A DNA stretch of 64,000 nucleotides from JBICIG01 sp043101605 (GTDB taxonomy: Bacteria; Planctomycetota; Phycisphaerae; Phycisphaerales; UBA1924), in the NCBI GenBank assembly GCA_043101605.1, contig JBICIG010000011.1:32932-96931 (forward strand). Reading direction: 5' to 3'. Positions 8,192-16,204 of the stretch are shown piece by piece. A model generated the notes under the pieces. That model saw only the letters and a list, made by a program, of their open reading frames with translations, ran no database searches and had not been told where the DNA came from. The position numbers were made by a program, and so were the translations under genes. Position 1 is the first letter of the stretch, and each line of letters begins with the position of its first letter.

Positions 8192-9166
8192 ATGAGCATG
8201 CGTATTGCGAAGGCGTTGTTGATCGGTGCGTTGGCGCTTGGATCGGCGGGGTTGGTAGGCGTCGGCGTGACGCGGGGCGCGTGGGGGCCGCCGGATGAGG
8301 CGATCTCGCTGGGTGCGGCGAACGCGCGGGGGATCGTGTCGTTCTACCAGAGCTCGCCGACCGAGCCTCGGGTGAAGGTGCACGAGGGCGGGCGCAACGC
8401 GCTGGGTGGCTGGGATGCGCGGGTGACGATCACCTGGCCCAGCAGGTACACGGACCAGGTGTACGAGGTGACGGGGTGGGTGGTGTCGCGCGCGGGCGGG
8501 GCGACGCAGTTCTACGAGACGGATCGGAATCTGGCGCTGCTGGCGTTGCAGGCGGTGGACGCGATCGCCGACGACGCGGGGCTGGAGGACTTGGGCGCGC
8601 CGATCCGGCTGACGGGTGCGGAGCTCGAGCGGAGGCGGGCGGCGGATGCGAAGGCTGCGTCGGCGGCGGGGGTGACGCCCGGGCCGGCGTACAGCGAGGC
8701 GGATCCGGACGGCGCGGACGGCACCGAGCCGGATCGGGTGCGTGTGGCGGTGAGCCTGGGGACGCCGTTCGATGGCGACCCGTTGGTCAGTCCGCCGAGT
8801 GCCGAGGAAACGAAGGCGGCGATCGGGGCGGCGAGTTCGCGCCGGCACCTGTTGACCGAGGGTTGGCGGCGGATCGATCTGGCAACGAATGTGGCGCTGG
8901 CGTGCGATATCCGGGCGAGCTTCCGCGATGCGGACCAGTGGGCGGGGCTGCGGGTGCAGCCGGGCGTCGGCGGGTCGCTGGCGGTGTGCAGCAACGCGGG
9001 GCGGGAGTGGTCGCGGCTCGGGCCTGGCGAGGCGGGTGCGAAGTGGTGGCGGCTTCCTTCGGGTGAGAGGCGGCTGCTGATCGAGTATCGCAACGCGACG
9101 GATCCGGCGCGGCCCGGCTTGCCGAGGCTGGACTACCGCGTGCGGGTGACGCCGATTCCTGAATGA
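8192..9166 (+). CDS. Exported hypothetical protein
   Basis: 324 residues (318 if the second ATG, 8198, is used). The N-terminus MSMRIAKALLIGALALGSAG is a signal peptide or single anchor. The rest is soluble and beta-rich with no motif I recognise; a linker near residues 150-190 is rich in Ala, Asp and Gly. It follows the hydrolase gene by only 8 bases, so the two are probably co-transcribed. Confidence 0.7.
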   Translation: MSMRIAKALLIGALALGSAGLVGVGVTRGAWGPPDEAISLGAANARGIVSFYQSSPTEPRVKVHEGGRNALGGWDARVTITWPSRYTDQVYEVTGWVVSRAGGATQFYETDRNLALLALQAVDAIADDAGLEDLGAPIRLTGAELERRRAADAKAASAAGVTPGPAYSEADPDGADGTEPDRVRVAVSLGTPFDGDPLVSPPSAEETKAAIGAASSRRHLLTEGWRRIDLATNVALACDIRASFRDADQWAGLRVQPGVGGSLAVCSNAGREWSRLGPGEAGAKWWRLPSGERRLLIEYRNATDPARPGLPRLDYRVRVTPIPE

Positions 9167-9241
9167 GGCGGGGCGATCGGGGCGCGGGTGGTTGGCGCTG
9201 GTCTTTGCGCGAATCTGACGATTGGTGTGGTGTCGGCGTGG

Positions 9242-9270
9242 TCGACGCGGGGGCGGGCGATCGGTAGGCT
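9242..9270 (+). promoter_or_regulatory. Candidate promoter for the SnoaL-like gene
   Basis: TCGACG (9242-9247), a 17-base spacer and TAGGCT (9265-9270) give a reasonable -35/-10 pair. The ATG at 9303 follows after a short leader containing GGGAG. Confidence 0.4.
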
Positions 9271-9302
9271 CGTCGGACGCGTGGGGCCTTGGGAGCAAGA
9301 GC

Positions 9303-9695
9303 ATGAAGACTTTGGATGTCGGGCGGCGGCTGGTGGAGCTTTGCCGGCGGGGTGAGAACCGGCGGGCGATCGAGGAGTTGTACGCCGACGACGCGGTTTC
9401 GGTCGAGCCGATGGAGGACCCGACGGGAACCTTCCCGCGTGAGAGCGTGGGGAAGGAGACGATTCTCAAGGGTGCGGACTGGTGGACGGAGAACCACGAG
9501 GTTCACGACGGGCGGGTGGACGGGCCGTACCCGTTCGAGGACCGGTTCGTGGTGTTCATGACGGTGGATGTGACCGCCAAGGGCGGGCCGATGGCGGGGC
9601 AGCGGATGAAGCTCGAAGAGGCGTGCCATTACACGGTGAAGGACGGGAAGATCGCGCGGGCGGAGTTCTTTTGGGATGCCTCGGGCTGCCAGTGA
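9303..9695 (+). CDS. SnoaL-like (NTF2-fold) protein
   Basis: 130 residues of one NTF2/SnoaL-like cone. The pattern is an N-terminal helix (LVELCRRGENRRAIEELYAD), the ADDAVSVEP strand, a central EDRFVVFMTVDVTAKGGP segment and the closing YTVKDGKIARAEFFWD strand. The fold serves as a small-molecule pocket in isomerases, cyclases and binding proteins; the ligand is unknown. The ATG at 9303 follows GGGAGCAAGAGC. It is followed after 36 bases by the phosphatase-like gene on the same strand. Confidence 0.85.
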   Translation: MKTLDVGRRLVELCRRGENRRAIEELYADDAVSVEPMEDPTGTFPRESVGKETILKGADWWTENHEVHDGRVDGPYPFEDRFVVFMTVDVTAKGGPMAGQRMKLEEACHYTVKDGKIARAEFFWDASGCQ

Positions 9696-9731
9696 GCAGG
9701 CCGGTGGCGCGTCCGTGGCGAGTGGACGACG

Positions 9732-10382
9732 ATGCTGATGGGTGAGCGAACAACGCTGCGGTTTACGGCGAAACTCGGGGCGACGATCGAGCGATTGCTC
9801 GGAGAGCGCGGGCTGATTCCGGGCGAGCGGCTGGAGCGGCTGCTCGAGTTGGCGCGGGTGCTGGCCGAGGGCGGGGATCGGTCGCTGCTGTTCGTGTGCA
9901 CGCACAACTCGCGGCGGAGCCATCTGGGGGCGATCTGGGCGCACGCGGGGGCGCGGTGGTTCGGGATGCCGCGGGTGCGGGCGTACTCGGGGGGCACGGA
10001 GTCGACTGCGTTTCATCCGAACGCGGTGGGCGCGGTGGAGCGGGCGGGGTTCCTGGTGACGCGGGGGAACGGCTCGCTGGATCGTGCGGAGAACCCGGTG
10101 TACGAGGTGCGGACGGGCCCGCTGGACGAGGCGCTGCCGTGTTTCTCGAAGGTGTACAGCGATCCGCCGAACCCTCGGGAGGGGGTGATCGCGGTGATGG
10201 TGTGCGCGTCGGCGGACGCGGCGTGCCCGGTGGTGCCGGGCGCGGAGGCGCGGTTCGCGATCCGGTATGAGGATCCGAAGAGTGCTGATGGGACGGCGGA
10301 CGAGGCGCGGGTGTACGACGAGCGGTGCGCGCAGGTCGGGCGGGAGGTGCTCGAGGTGTTTCGGGCGGCGTCGGCGGGGTGA
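9732..10382 (+). CDS. Low-molecular-weight phosphatase / arsenate reductase-like protein
   Basis: 216 residues. The P-loop-like motif LFVCTHNSRRSHL near residue 53 matches the CxxNxxRS catalytic loop of LMW protein tyrosine phosphatases and thioredoxin-linked arsenate reductases. A later Asp-rich region (YDERCAQVGREVLEVF) ends the domain. It also keeps YSGGTEST and FHPNAVGAVERAGF, seen in ArsC-like members. About 50 extra N-terminal residues (LGATIERLLGERG) resemble the helical arm of these longer homologues. No arsenite exporter or ArsR is nearby, so arsenic detoxification is not supported by context. Confidence 0.8.
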   Translation: MLMGERTTLRFTAKLGATIERLLGERGLIPGERLERLLELARVLAEGGDRSLLFVCTHNSRRSHLGAIWAHAGARWFGMPRVRAYSGGTESTAFHPNAVGAVERAGFLVTRGNGSLDRAENPVYEVRTGPLDEALPCFSKVYSDPPNPREGVIAVMVCASADAACPVVPGAEARFAIRYEDPKSADGTADEARVYDERCAQVGREVLEVFRAASAG

Positions 10383-10387
10383 GGCTG

Positions 10388-10654
10388 TCAATCGGGCGAA
10401 CGAGCCGTCAGCGTGTCGAGCTTGTCGTTGGCTGAGCGGAGTTGCTCGCTGAGTTCGCGGCGCTGGGTGGCGGCGGTCTGGAGGTCGTTGCGCACGCTCT
10501 GGAGGTCGTTGCTGAGGCGTTCGACCTCCTGCTCGAGGGTTTCGGTGTCGGCGCGGCCGAGGAAGAGGACGATCAGGGCGATGAGGATGAGCGCGCCGCA
10601 GCCGAGCTGGGCGTGGGGCTGCTGATCGAGCGAGAGAGAGTTGCGTTCGGACAT
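10388..10654 (-). CDS. Small membrane-anchored coiled-coil protein
   Basis: 88 residues. One transmembrane helix (about 18-33, CGALILIALIVLFLG) follows a short polar N-terminus, then a continuous heptad-rich coiled coil (TLEQEVERLSNDLQSVRNDL and beyond). AAAGGAGG precedes the ATG. The arrangement resembles small envelope or septum-associated tethers, but no specific family can be assigned. It lies directly downstream of the sulfotransferase pair on the same strand. Confidence 0.7.
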   Translation of the reverse strand: MSERNSLSLDQQPHAQLGCGALILIALIVLFLGRADTETLEQEVERLSNDLQSVRNDLQTAATQRRELSEQLRSANDKLDTLTARSPD

Positions 10655-10693
10655 GGTCGGCCTCCTTTGGTTTGGCGGCCGGTGCCGTTGGCG

Positions 10694-12520
10694 TCAGCGC
10701 TCGTATCCGAATTCCTCGACGAAGGGCTGGAGGATCGGGAGCACGGGGTCGAGGTGTCTCGCGTAGTTGCGCCAGCGGGCGACGGCCTTGGAATGGGTCT
10801 GCTGGGTGACGGCCTGGTAGCTGGGGGTGTTGATCTGCTGGCCAGCGGTTTTGTCGCGGTAGTTCATGACCTCGTCGGACCACGGCTCGCCGAGTGCTTC
10901 GACGACGCGGCGGGCCTGGGTTTCGGGGTCGGCGACGAGGTCTTCGTAGCGGCTCTCGGTGAGGTCGAGGCCGAGGGTGTCGCGCTGGCGGAGGTAGAGG
11001 TTCATGACGAGCGCGTATGCGTTGGCGGTGGTGTCGAGGCGGTGGAAGTGGACCATCGCGTGGTTGGGTGCGAGGACCTGGAAGAAGGCGCTGAGGACGA
11101 CATCGCGCGGGTCGCGTATCGCGACGAGGACCTTGGCGTCGGGGAAGATGCGGCGGACGGCGGCGAGGCGGGTGATGTTGAGGGGGAGCTTGTCGACGAT
11201 GCGCTTGCCTTCGGCGCGCTCGGGGCCGAGGAGGGCGCGGGCGTCTTCGAGGTAGGCGGCGCGGAGCGACTGGATCTGCTCGTCGGTGAGCAGGTCGAGG
11301 TTCTCGGGGTAGAGGATGCGGTCGCCGAGGCTGGCCTTGGCCTTGTTCATGAGGTCGGGGAGGAGGCCGGCTTCGTCGGTGGCGATGAGGTTGGGGTGCG
11401 CGTCGAGCATGCGCTCGAGGAGCGTGGTGCCCGAGCGGGGGAAGCCGACGAAGAAGATGGGGGCGGTGGCGGGGTTGAGGTTGGAGGGGTCCTGCCAGCC
11501 GGCGACGCGATCGGGGGTGATCTTGGACTGCACGGACTGGATCCACGCGGGGTAGTCGTGCATGGGGATGGACTGGACCTGGGAGCGTTCGCTGAGGACC
11601 TGCTGGCCCCGCGTGAAGCAGGCGAAGGCGTTGTCGTAGTCGCCCATGGCGTCGAGGGTGTGCCCGAGTTCGACGAGGATGTTGCCGAAGGTCCACTTGC
11701 TGCTGATGCGCGGCGAGCGGGTGAGGGCTTCGAGGCGTTGGCGGGCGGCGGGGAGGTTGCCGTCGCGGCGGTCGATCTTGGCGAGGGCGAGGTTGAGGTC
11801 GGGATCGCCGGCGTCGCGTTCGAGTGCGGCGCCGGCGTACCAGCGGGCGTCCTCGAGCTTGTTGAGGCGCTCGCAGAGGCTGACGATGCGTGCGGCGGCG
11901 CCTTCGAGGGAGGGATCGAGGGCGATGGCCTGCTGCTCGGCTTCGAGTGCCGCGGCGAGTTCCTTGTACTGCTCGCGGGCGGCGGCGAGGGCGTGCCAGG
12001 CGGCGGCGTCGCCGGGGTCGAGGGCGGTGGCGCGCTCGAGGAGCAGGAGGGCGTCGCGGTGGCGGCGGGAGCGTTGGGCCTCGGCGGCGAGGCGCCTGGC
12101 TTCGGTTGCGGCGGCGGGGAGGGCGGCTTCGAGGGCCTCGCGGGCGGTGGCGGTGTCGCGGTGGAGCCGCTCGAGGCACTGGATGTGGTGCCAGTGGGAT
12201 TCGAGGTGGTCCGGGCGGAGGCGTGCGGCGTGGGCGAAGGCGTCGGCGGCGGCTTCGAGCTTGCCGAGGCGGCGGAGGCTGTGCCCGAGGAAGTAGCGGT
12301 AGACGAACTGCTCGGGGTCGAGTTCGACGGCTTTGGCGATGGCTTCGGCGGCGCGGTCGTGGAGTTGGCGCTGGGTGTAGACCTGGCCCAGCATGTTCCA
12401 GACGCGGGCCTCGGCGGGGTGGTCGTCGAGGATGGCGCGGTAGCCGGCTTCGGCGGCGAGGAGGTCGCCCGCGCGGTGGCGATCGGCGGCGGCGCGCAGG
12501 TTGGTCTCCAGATCACTCAT
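10694..12520 (-). CDS. TPR repeat-sulfotransferase fusion protein (copy 2)
   Basis: 608 residues. The N-terminal half (about 1-310) is a tetratricopeptide array (units such as ARVWNMLGQVYTQRQLHDRA). The C-terminal half is a sulfotransferase domain with the 5'-phosphosulfate loop FFVGFPRSGTTLLERM near residue 335 and a later RDPRDVVLSAFFQ segment that contacts the 3'-phosphate of PAPS. Family knowledge: such domains move sulfate from PAPS to sugars or proteins. The acceptor is unknown. The gene starts 8 bases inside the end of its upstream paralogue, so translation is probably coupled. Both copies end in EEFGYE or KEFGYE. Confidence 0.92.
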   Translation of the reverse strand: MSDLETNLRAAADRHRAGDLLAAEAGYRAILDDHPAEARVWNMLGQVYTQRQLHDRAAEAIAKAVELDPEQFVYRYFLGHSLRRLGKLEAAADAFAHAARLRPDHLESHWHHIQCLERLHRDTATAREALEAALPAAATEARRLAAEAQRSRRHRDALLLLERATALDPGDAAAWHALAAAREQYKELAAALEAEQQAIALDPSLEGAAARIVSLCERLNKLEDARWYAGAALERDAGDPDLNLALAKIDRRDGNLPAARQRLEALTRSPRISSKWTFGNILVELGHTLDAMGDYDNAFACFTRGQQVLSERSQVQSIPMHDYPAWIQSVQSKITPDRVAGWQDPSNLNPATAPIFFVGFPRSGTTLLERMLDAHPNLIATDEAGLLPDLMNKAKASLGDRILYPENLDLLTDEQIQSLRAAYLEDARALLGPERAEGKRIVDKLPLNITRLAAVRRIFPDAKVLVAIRDPRDVVLSAFFQVLAPNHAMVHFHRLDTTANAYALVMNLYLRQRDTLGLDLTESRYEDLVADPETQARRVVEALGEPWSDEVMNYRDKTAGQQINTPSYQAVTQQTHSKAVARWRNYARHLDPVLPILQPFVEEFGYER

Positions 12521-14225
12521 AGCCGAATTCCTTCACATAGCGCTCGAGGGTGGGGAGCACGGGCTCGAGCTGCTTGGCGTAGTTCTTCCAACGCCCGATG
12601 GCGCGGGTGCTGACGGGCTTGAGGACGGCGGCGTAGCTGGGGGTGGAGACGAAGCGGGTCTTGTGCTCGCGCTGGAAGTCGAGGACCTCGTCGCTCCAGG
12701 GGAGGCCGAGGAACTCGATGAGCTTGCGTGCGTGGGCTTCGACATCGTGAACGAGTGACTCGTAGCGGGTTTCGAGGATGCGCATGCCGAGCATGTCGCG
12801 CATGCGGAGCCAGCCGTCCATGACGGCGTCGTAGAGGCGGACGGTGGATTCGATGGAGGCGAAGTGGGCCATGCCGTGGTTGGGGTTGAAGCGCTGGAAG
12901 AAGCCGCTGAGGACGACATCGCGCGGATCGCGGAGGGCGAAGAGGACGGGCGAGTCGGGGAAGAGTCGGCGGACCATGGGGAGGGTCCAAGTGGCGAGGG
13001 GGCGCTTGTCGACGAGGCGTTTGCCGCGGAGTTCGGTGGCGCCGAGTTGGTCCTCGGTGAAGGCCCAGTACTCGTCGCGGGCGGCGTGGACGCCCTCGGC
13101 GTCGAGCAGTCCCATGCTTTCGGGGTACTGGCTTCCCGGGAGGATTCGGAGGCGGATGGCTTCCATGGCGCGCCACATGAGGCTGCGCTCGTCGCTGGTG
13201 GCGAGGTCGGGGTGGGCGCCGAGGATCTGCTCGGTGAGGGTGGTGCCCGAGCGTGGGAAGCCGACGAAGAAGATCGGGGGCTCGCGGTCGGCGGGTGGAT
13301 GGTCGAAGGCGGCGATGCGTTCGGGGGTGAGCCACTGGGGACCGGAGCGGACCCAGCGGAGGTAGGACTCGGGGTCGTAGCGTTTGACGGCGGGGAGTTC
13401 GGCCCAGAGGGCCTGTCCCTCGACCATGAGGTTCCAGGCCTCGTCGTAGCGGCCGAGCGCATCGAGTGCGTGGGCGGCTTCGATCTTGAGGTCGGCGCGG
13501 GCGCCCGGGCTGGCGTGTGGCTCGGCGGCGCGGAGGCGTTCGAGGGCGCGGTCGGGGTCCTTGTCGGAGCGTTCGATTTTGGCGAGCGTGACGGTGCCGA
13601 CGGGGTCGTGGGGGCGGATGGCCAGGAGCTTCTCGGCTTCGGCGCGGGCGCGGTCGAGGTCGCCCATGCGTTCAAAGAGGCTGGTGCGCTGGCGGAGGAC
13701 GGCGGGGTCGTCGGGGCGCTGGCGGGCGAGTGTGTCGAGGGATTCGAGGATGCGGTCTTCCTGGCGGAGTGCCTGGTAGGCGATGCCGAGGGCGCGGACG
13801 AGTTCGGGCTGATCGCCGGCGGCGAGGCGGACCTGATCGAGACAGGCGATGGCTTCGCGCGGGCGGTCGTTGGCGAGGAGGACCTGGCCGGCGATGGAGA
13901 GGCCCTGGGGCTGACCTTCGAGAAGGCGGAGGGCGTCGGCGAGGTGGGCGGTGGCGGCGCGGGTGTCGGCGAGTTTGTCGCAGGCGATGCCGAGCCAGAG
14001 GGGGACATCGGCGAGGTTGGGGTCGGCGGCGCGGGCGCGTGTGAGCGGCTCGATCGCGTCGACGGATCGTCGGGTCTGGATGAGGACCTGACCCAGGAGG
14101 AGGAGGGTGGTGGCGTCGGCGGCGCCGGCGGCGAGGCGCTGGCGGAGCAACTGCTCGGCCGGGGCGAGTTGTCCCTGGCGGAGGAGTTCCATGATCTGCG
14201 GCATCGGCGTGTCGGTCGCGCTCAT
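12513..14225 (-). CDS. TPR repeat-sulfotransferase fusion protein (copy 1)
   Basis: 570 residues, a paralogue of the next gene. TPR units fill about residues 8-275 (for example QGLSIAGQVLLANDRPREAI). The sulfotransferase domain follows, with FFVGFPRSGTTLTEQI as the PAPS 5' loop and RDPRDVVLSGFFQRF as the 3' loop. I start it at ATG 14225 (MSATDTPMPQ); the upstream open frame is Arg/Pro-rich noise. TACACT stands six bases before this ATG, a leaderless-type start. A cytosolic protein is expected as no signal peptide is seen. Confidence 0.92.
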   Translation of the reverse strand: MSATDTPMPQIMELLRQGQLAPAEQLLRQRLAAGAADATTLLLLGQVLIQTRRSVDAIEPLTRARAADPNLADVPLWLGIACDKLADTRAATAHLADALRLLEGQPQGLSIAGQVLLANDRPREAIACLDQVRLAAGDQPELVRALGIAYQALRQEDRILESLDTLARQRPDDPAVLRQRTSLFERMGDLDRARAEAEKLLAIRPHDPVGTVTLAKIERSDKDPDRALERLRAAEPHASPGARADLKIEAAHALDALGRYDEAWNLMVEGQALWAELPAVKRYDPESYLRWVRSGPQWLTPERIAAFDHPPADREPPIFFVGFPRSGTTLTEQILGAHPDLATSDERSLMWRAMEAIRLRILPGSQYPESMGLLDAEGVHAARDEYWAFTEDQLGATELRGKRLVDKRPLATWTLPMVRRLFPDSPVLFALRDPRDVVLSGFFQRFNPNHGMAHFASIESTVRLYDAVMDGWLRMRDMLGMRILETRYESLVHDVEAHARKLIEFLGLPWSDEVLDFQREHKTRFVSTPSYAAVLKPVSTRAIGRWKNYAKQLEPVLPTLERYVKEFGYE

Positions 14226-14231
14226 CCGGCG

Positions 14232-14237
14232 AGTGTA
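14232..14237 (-). promoter_or_regulatory. -10-like TACACT, six bases before ATG 14225
   Basis: On the minus strand TACACT is followed by CGCCGG and then ATG. No Shine-Dalgarno and no clear -35 are seen. Confidence 0.35.
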
Positions 14238-14266
14238 GGGAGTGTGGGCTCGGGGGCAGGGGGGCT

Positions 14267-15529
14267 TCAGGAGAGGGAGGCGAGGAGCTTGGCGAATCGG
14301 TCCATGCCGGCGTGGATCTGGGCTTCGGAGCAGGCGAAGGAGATGCGGACATGCTCGCGGCCGATGCCGCCGAAGTCCTCGCCCGGGATCATGGCGAGGC
14401 CGACTTCCTCGATGGCGGCTTCGCAGAGGTCGAGGGCGGAGTTGATGGGTCGGCCGGCGGGGCTGGTGCGGCCGAAGTAGGCCGAGACATTGGGGAAGGC
14501 GTAGAAGGCGCCGGTGGGGGTGGCGGTGGCGAGGTCGGGGATGTCGGCGAGGCGTGCGATGATGACCTTGGCGCGGTCGGCGAAGGCGCGGCGCATGGTC
14601 TCGATGTCGTCGGCGCATTCGGTGAGGGCGACGCGGATGGCGGGGTAGTTGAAGGAGGTGATGTTGGTGGTCATCTGGCTCTGGAGGGCGGCCATGGCGT
14701 TGATGAGGCGGTCGCCGAAGGGCCCGGGGATGCCGCAGTAGCCGCAGCGCCAGCCGGTCATGGCGAAGGCCTTGCTGAGCCCGTTGAGTGTGACGACGCG
14801 GTGGGCGATCTCGGGGACCGAGCCGATGGAGAAGTGGGGCGTGTCGCCGTAGACGATCTTCTCGTAGATCTCGTCGCTGATGACGACGAGATCGGGGGCG
14901 ATGGAGGCGGCGGCTTCCTGGACGACCTTGGCGAGGGCGCGGAGTTCGGCCTCGGTGTACATGGTGGCGCAGGGGTTGCTGGGGCTGTTGAGGACGAGGA
15001 TCTTGGAGCGGGGGGTGATGGCGCTGCGGAGTTGGTCGGGGGAGATCTTGAAGTCGTGCTCGACGGTGGTTTCGAGTTCGACGACCTTGCCGCCGGCGAT
15101 CTCGGCGATGGGGGCGTAGCTGACCCAACCGGGGACGGGGATGAGGACCTCCTGGGGGGGGTGGTCCGGGGTGGGCGGGTCGAGGAGGCAGTGCATGAGG
15201 ACATAGAGGACCTGCTTGCCGCCGGCGCCGATGGCGACCTGGTCGAAGCGGAGGCCGGGGATGCGGTTCTCGTCGCGGAGCTTGGCGGCGATGACCTCGC
15301 GGGTCTCGGGGTCGCCGAGGGTTGGCATGTACTTGGTCTGCCCTGCGTTGAGGGCGGCGATGGCGGCGTCCTTGATGCGTTGGGGGGTGTCGAAATCGGG
15401 CTCGCCGAGGGTGAACGAGAGGACATCGCGGCCCTGGCGTTTCATCTCCTTGGCGCGGTTGGCGACGGCGATGGTGACCGAGGGCTTGAGCGAGCGGACG
15501 CGGCGGGAGAGCTCGGGGTGTTCGTCCAT
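14267..15529 (-). CDS. Class I PLP-dependent aminotransferase (aspartate aminotransferase-like)
   Basis: 420 residues of fold-type I aminotransferase. The PLP lysine is K253 in NGLSKAFAMTGWR, preceded by VISDEIYEK (Asp to the pyridine nitrogen) and NSPSNP; FTLGEPDFDTP near the start marks the aspartate/tyrosine-type subgroup. The enzyme would transfer amino groups between an amino acid and 2-oxoglutarate in the cytosol; the exact substrate is not clear. ATG 15529 (MDEHPELSRR) is chosen because the earlier in-frame part is not conserved-looking. It precedes the sulfotransferase genes on the same strand with a 41-base gap. Confidence 0.93.
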   Translation of the reverse strand: MDEHPELSRRVRSLKPSVTIAVANRAKEMKRQGRDVLSFTLGEPDFDTPQRIKDAAIAALNAGQTKYMPTLGDPETREVIAAKLRDENRIPGLRFDQVAIGAGGKQVLYVLMHCLLDPPTPDHPPQEVLIPVPGWVSYAPIAEIAGGKVVELETTVEHDFKISPDQLRSAITPRSKILVLNSPSNPCATMYTEAELRALAKVVQEAAASIAPDLVVISDEIYEKIVYGDTPHFSIGSVPEIAHRVVTLNGLSKAFAMTGWRCGYCGIPGPFGDRLINAMAALQSQMTTNITSFNYPAIRVALTECADDIETMRRAFADRAKVIIARLADIPDLATATPTGAFYAFPNVSAYFGRTSPAGRPINSALDLCEAAIEEVGLAMIPGEDFGGIGREHVRISFACSEAQIHAGMDRFAKLLASLS

Positions 15530-15583
15530 GATGCGCGGAGGATACGATGGGTGGGCGAGCGACGGCGGGGGGAGTCTGGAGGC

Positions 15584-15612
15584 TTGATCCAGGTGGCCGC
15601 CGGCGCTAGTCT
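15584..15612 (+). promoter_or_regulatory. Candidate rpsO promoter
   Basis: TTGATC (15584-15589), a 17-base spacer and TAGTCT (15607-15612) lie in the divergent gap between the aminotransferase and rpsO, about 85 bases before the rpsO ATG. The -35 is good and the -10 weak. Confidence 0.35.
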
Positions 15613-15696
15613 TTGGATCGTACCGGAATCCGAACTGAAGCCGTACCCCGGTCCCGCTCGCGAGGGGATTCGGGCGAGGCCCTGCCGAGAGCACGC

Positions 15697-15963
15697 ATGA
15701 TCGCCGCCGAGAAGAAGATCGAGGTTGTGAAGGAATTCGCCCGCGACGCCAAGGACACGGGTTCGCCGGAGGTGCAGATTGCGCTTCTGACCGAGCGTAT
15801 CAAGGAGGTGGCGGGGCACATCCGGAACCACAAGCAGGACTTTCACTCGCGGCGTGGGCTTGTGATGATGGTCGCCAAGCGCAACCGTCTGCTGCGGTAC
15901 CTGTCGCGGACGAATCCGGAGCGGTACCAGGACACGATCCAGAGGCTGGGCCTCCGCAAGTGA
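15697..15963 (+). CDS. rpsO: 30S ribosomal protein S15
   Basis: 88 residues, the normal length of S15. The family pattern is clear: [16 protein letters not shown], then [15 protein letters not shown] and [11 protein letters not shown], the helices that bind the 16S rRNA three-way junction. ATG 15697 is chosen; upstream residues do not belong to the family. As in many bacteria it sits directly before pnp, with a terminator hairpin between them. Confidence 0.98.
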   Translation: MIAAEKKIEVVKEFARDAKDTGSPEVQIALLTERIKEVAGHIRNHKQDFHSRRGLVMMVAKRNRLLRYLSRTNPERYQDTIQRLGLRK

Positions 15964-15970
15964 CTTTCAG

Positions 15971-16003
15971 GACCCGTGGGCCGAGCGGCCCGCGGGTCTT
16001 TTT
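15971..16003 (+). terminator. Intrinsic terminator after rpsO
   Basis: GACCCGTGGGCC (15971-15982) pairs with GGCCCGCGGGTC (15987-15998), a 12-bp stem with one G-T pair and the loop GAGC, followed by five T (15999-16003). It lies 8 bases after the rpsO stop. Some read-through into pnp would be expected if the two genes are expressed together. Confidence 0.85.
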
Positions 16004-16204
16004 GTAGAGATCCGTTCGACCCGGTCCGATGCGCTCTTTCTGAGTGGCAGTGGGCACGCGGCAGTTGCGAGCCTGCCCCGTGCCTTCTGCCTCTCCGATG
16101 GCGTTCGGGCGCACGAGCCCGGGTCCCTCGCCGACGGACCGCGACGATCGGTCGTTCGGCGGGCGAGCACCATCATCGGGCCGCGTGCCCGGGAGGCCAT
16201 CTGA

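Noticed and set aside
9732..10382. Arsenic resistance operon
   Set aside because: Only the ArsC/LMW-phosphatase-like protein is present; there is no ArsR, ArsB or Acr3, and neighbours are unrelated.
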